Origin: Pseudomonadota bacterium
GTDB lineage: Bacteria > Pseudomonadota > Alphaproteobacteria > Rhizobiales > Xanthobacteraceae
Assembly (NCBI GenBank): GCA_023388935.1
Contig: JAEWFG010000210.1
Location: 1-12,665, forward strand
Direction: 5' to 3'
DNA length: 12,665 nucleotides
Part shown: positions 12,503 through 12,665 of the stretch, one piece after another
Position numbering within the stretch: the first letter of the stretch is position 1
Layout of the letters: each line of letters opens with the position of its first letter
The notes under the pieces: model-generated
Told to the model about the DNA's origin: nothing
Database searches by the model: none
Seen by the model: only the letters and a program-made list of their open reading frames with translations
Position numbers and translations under genes: made by a program

Positions 12503-12665
12503 GTGTGCAATCTTTATTCGATGACGAAAAACGTCGATGCGATCCGTCGCTTGTTCGGCGCGCTCAACAGCCACGTCGGCAATCTGCCATCGATGCCGGG
12601 CATCTTCCCGGACTATCCGGCCCCTATCGTTCGCAATGCACCGAACGGCCGCGAGGTTGCTATGG
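12503..12665 (+). CDS. SRAP family protein (HMCES/YedK type), 5' part
   Basis: Only the first 54 codons are in the window. GTG at 12503 is followed by TGC, giving the N-terminal MCNLYSMTKNVDAIRR. Cys2 is the catalytic residue that SRAP proteins, after loss of the initiator Met, use to crosslink abasic sites in single-stranded DNA. The following NLPSMPGIFPDYPAPIVRNA matches the conserved P-rich start region with the Asn and Arg that help bind DNA. Start choice: the cysteine must be second, and GGAG stands eight bases upstream. Members were formerly called SOS-response-associated peptidases. It lies two bases after the zinc-ribbon gene. Catalytic His and Glu lie beyond the window. Confidence 0.92.
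   Translation, partial: MCNLYSMTKNVDAIRRLFGALNSHVGNLPSMPGIFPDYPAPIVRNAPNGREVAM

Noticed and set aside
1..12665. CRISPR array, tRNA or rRNA genes, replication origin, phage genes
   Set aside because: No regularly spaced repeat array beyond the three 22-base units, no cloverleaf or rRNA sequence, and no phage structural or replication gene was seen.

Overview
The window is high-GC, densely packed bacterial DNA. Its gene content suggests the alphaproteobacterial order Hyphomicrobiales, most likely a Bradyrhizobium-like genome. The clues are a single Ku protein with a Lys/Ala tail, a TolA-like coiled-coil gene, Cys-pair zinc-ribbon-like proteins beside an SRAP gene, and many SDR, cupin and MBL genes with GGAG-type ribosome sites. 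The organism assignment is inference; no rRNA or other marker gene is present.

Region 1 (1-6112) is one divergent regulatory unit. A LysR-type regulator (5156-6112, +) faces a compact minus-strand operon running from 5052 to beyond the left edge. The order is MFS exporter (frameshifted), exported two-domain carboxymuconolactone decarboxylase-like protein, SDR, cupin, DUF2255 protein, second SDR, and a ModA-like periplasmic binding protein that is cut by the window edge. Two junctions are 4-base ATGA overlaps and the other gaps are short. The set resembles a LysR-controlled cassette for oxidation, reduction or export of a small organic molecule. No substrate can be read from the sequence.

Region 2 (6005-7377, -) holds a two-gene unit: an NTF2/SnoaL-like protein followed by an MBL-fold protein. 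The MBL protein has a degenerate metal motif and a C-terminal extension that runs antisense into the end of the LysR gene. A 99-base imperfect palindrome lies just upstream of the pair.

Region 3 (7500-9605) is a decayed or transferred accessory patch. It holds a chimera of a zinc-type alcohol dehydrogenase fragment joined to an aldo/keto reductase fragment, and a broken N-terminus of what looks like an adenylate-forming enzyme. An intact carrier protein gene follows. An AT-rich divergent promoter region with two abutting palindromes separates it from an intact NRPS/PKS-type thioesterase. Carrier protein, ligase remnant and thioesterase look like leftovers of a small acyl-activation cluster.

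Region 4 (9641-10256) holds three 22-base direct repeats in what looks like an insertion-sequence end. It abuts the 3' end of a TolA-like gene that is also frameshifted.

Region 5 (10285-12665) is a DNA-repair neighbourhood. A small unknown protein and Ku (non-homologous end joining) lie on the minus strand. Divergently on the plus strand are two four-cysteine zinc-ribbon-like proteins and the start of an SRAP/HMCES-type abasic-site protein gene.
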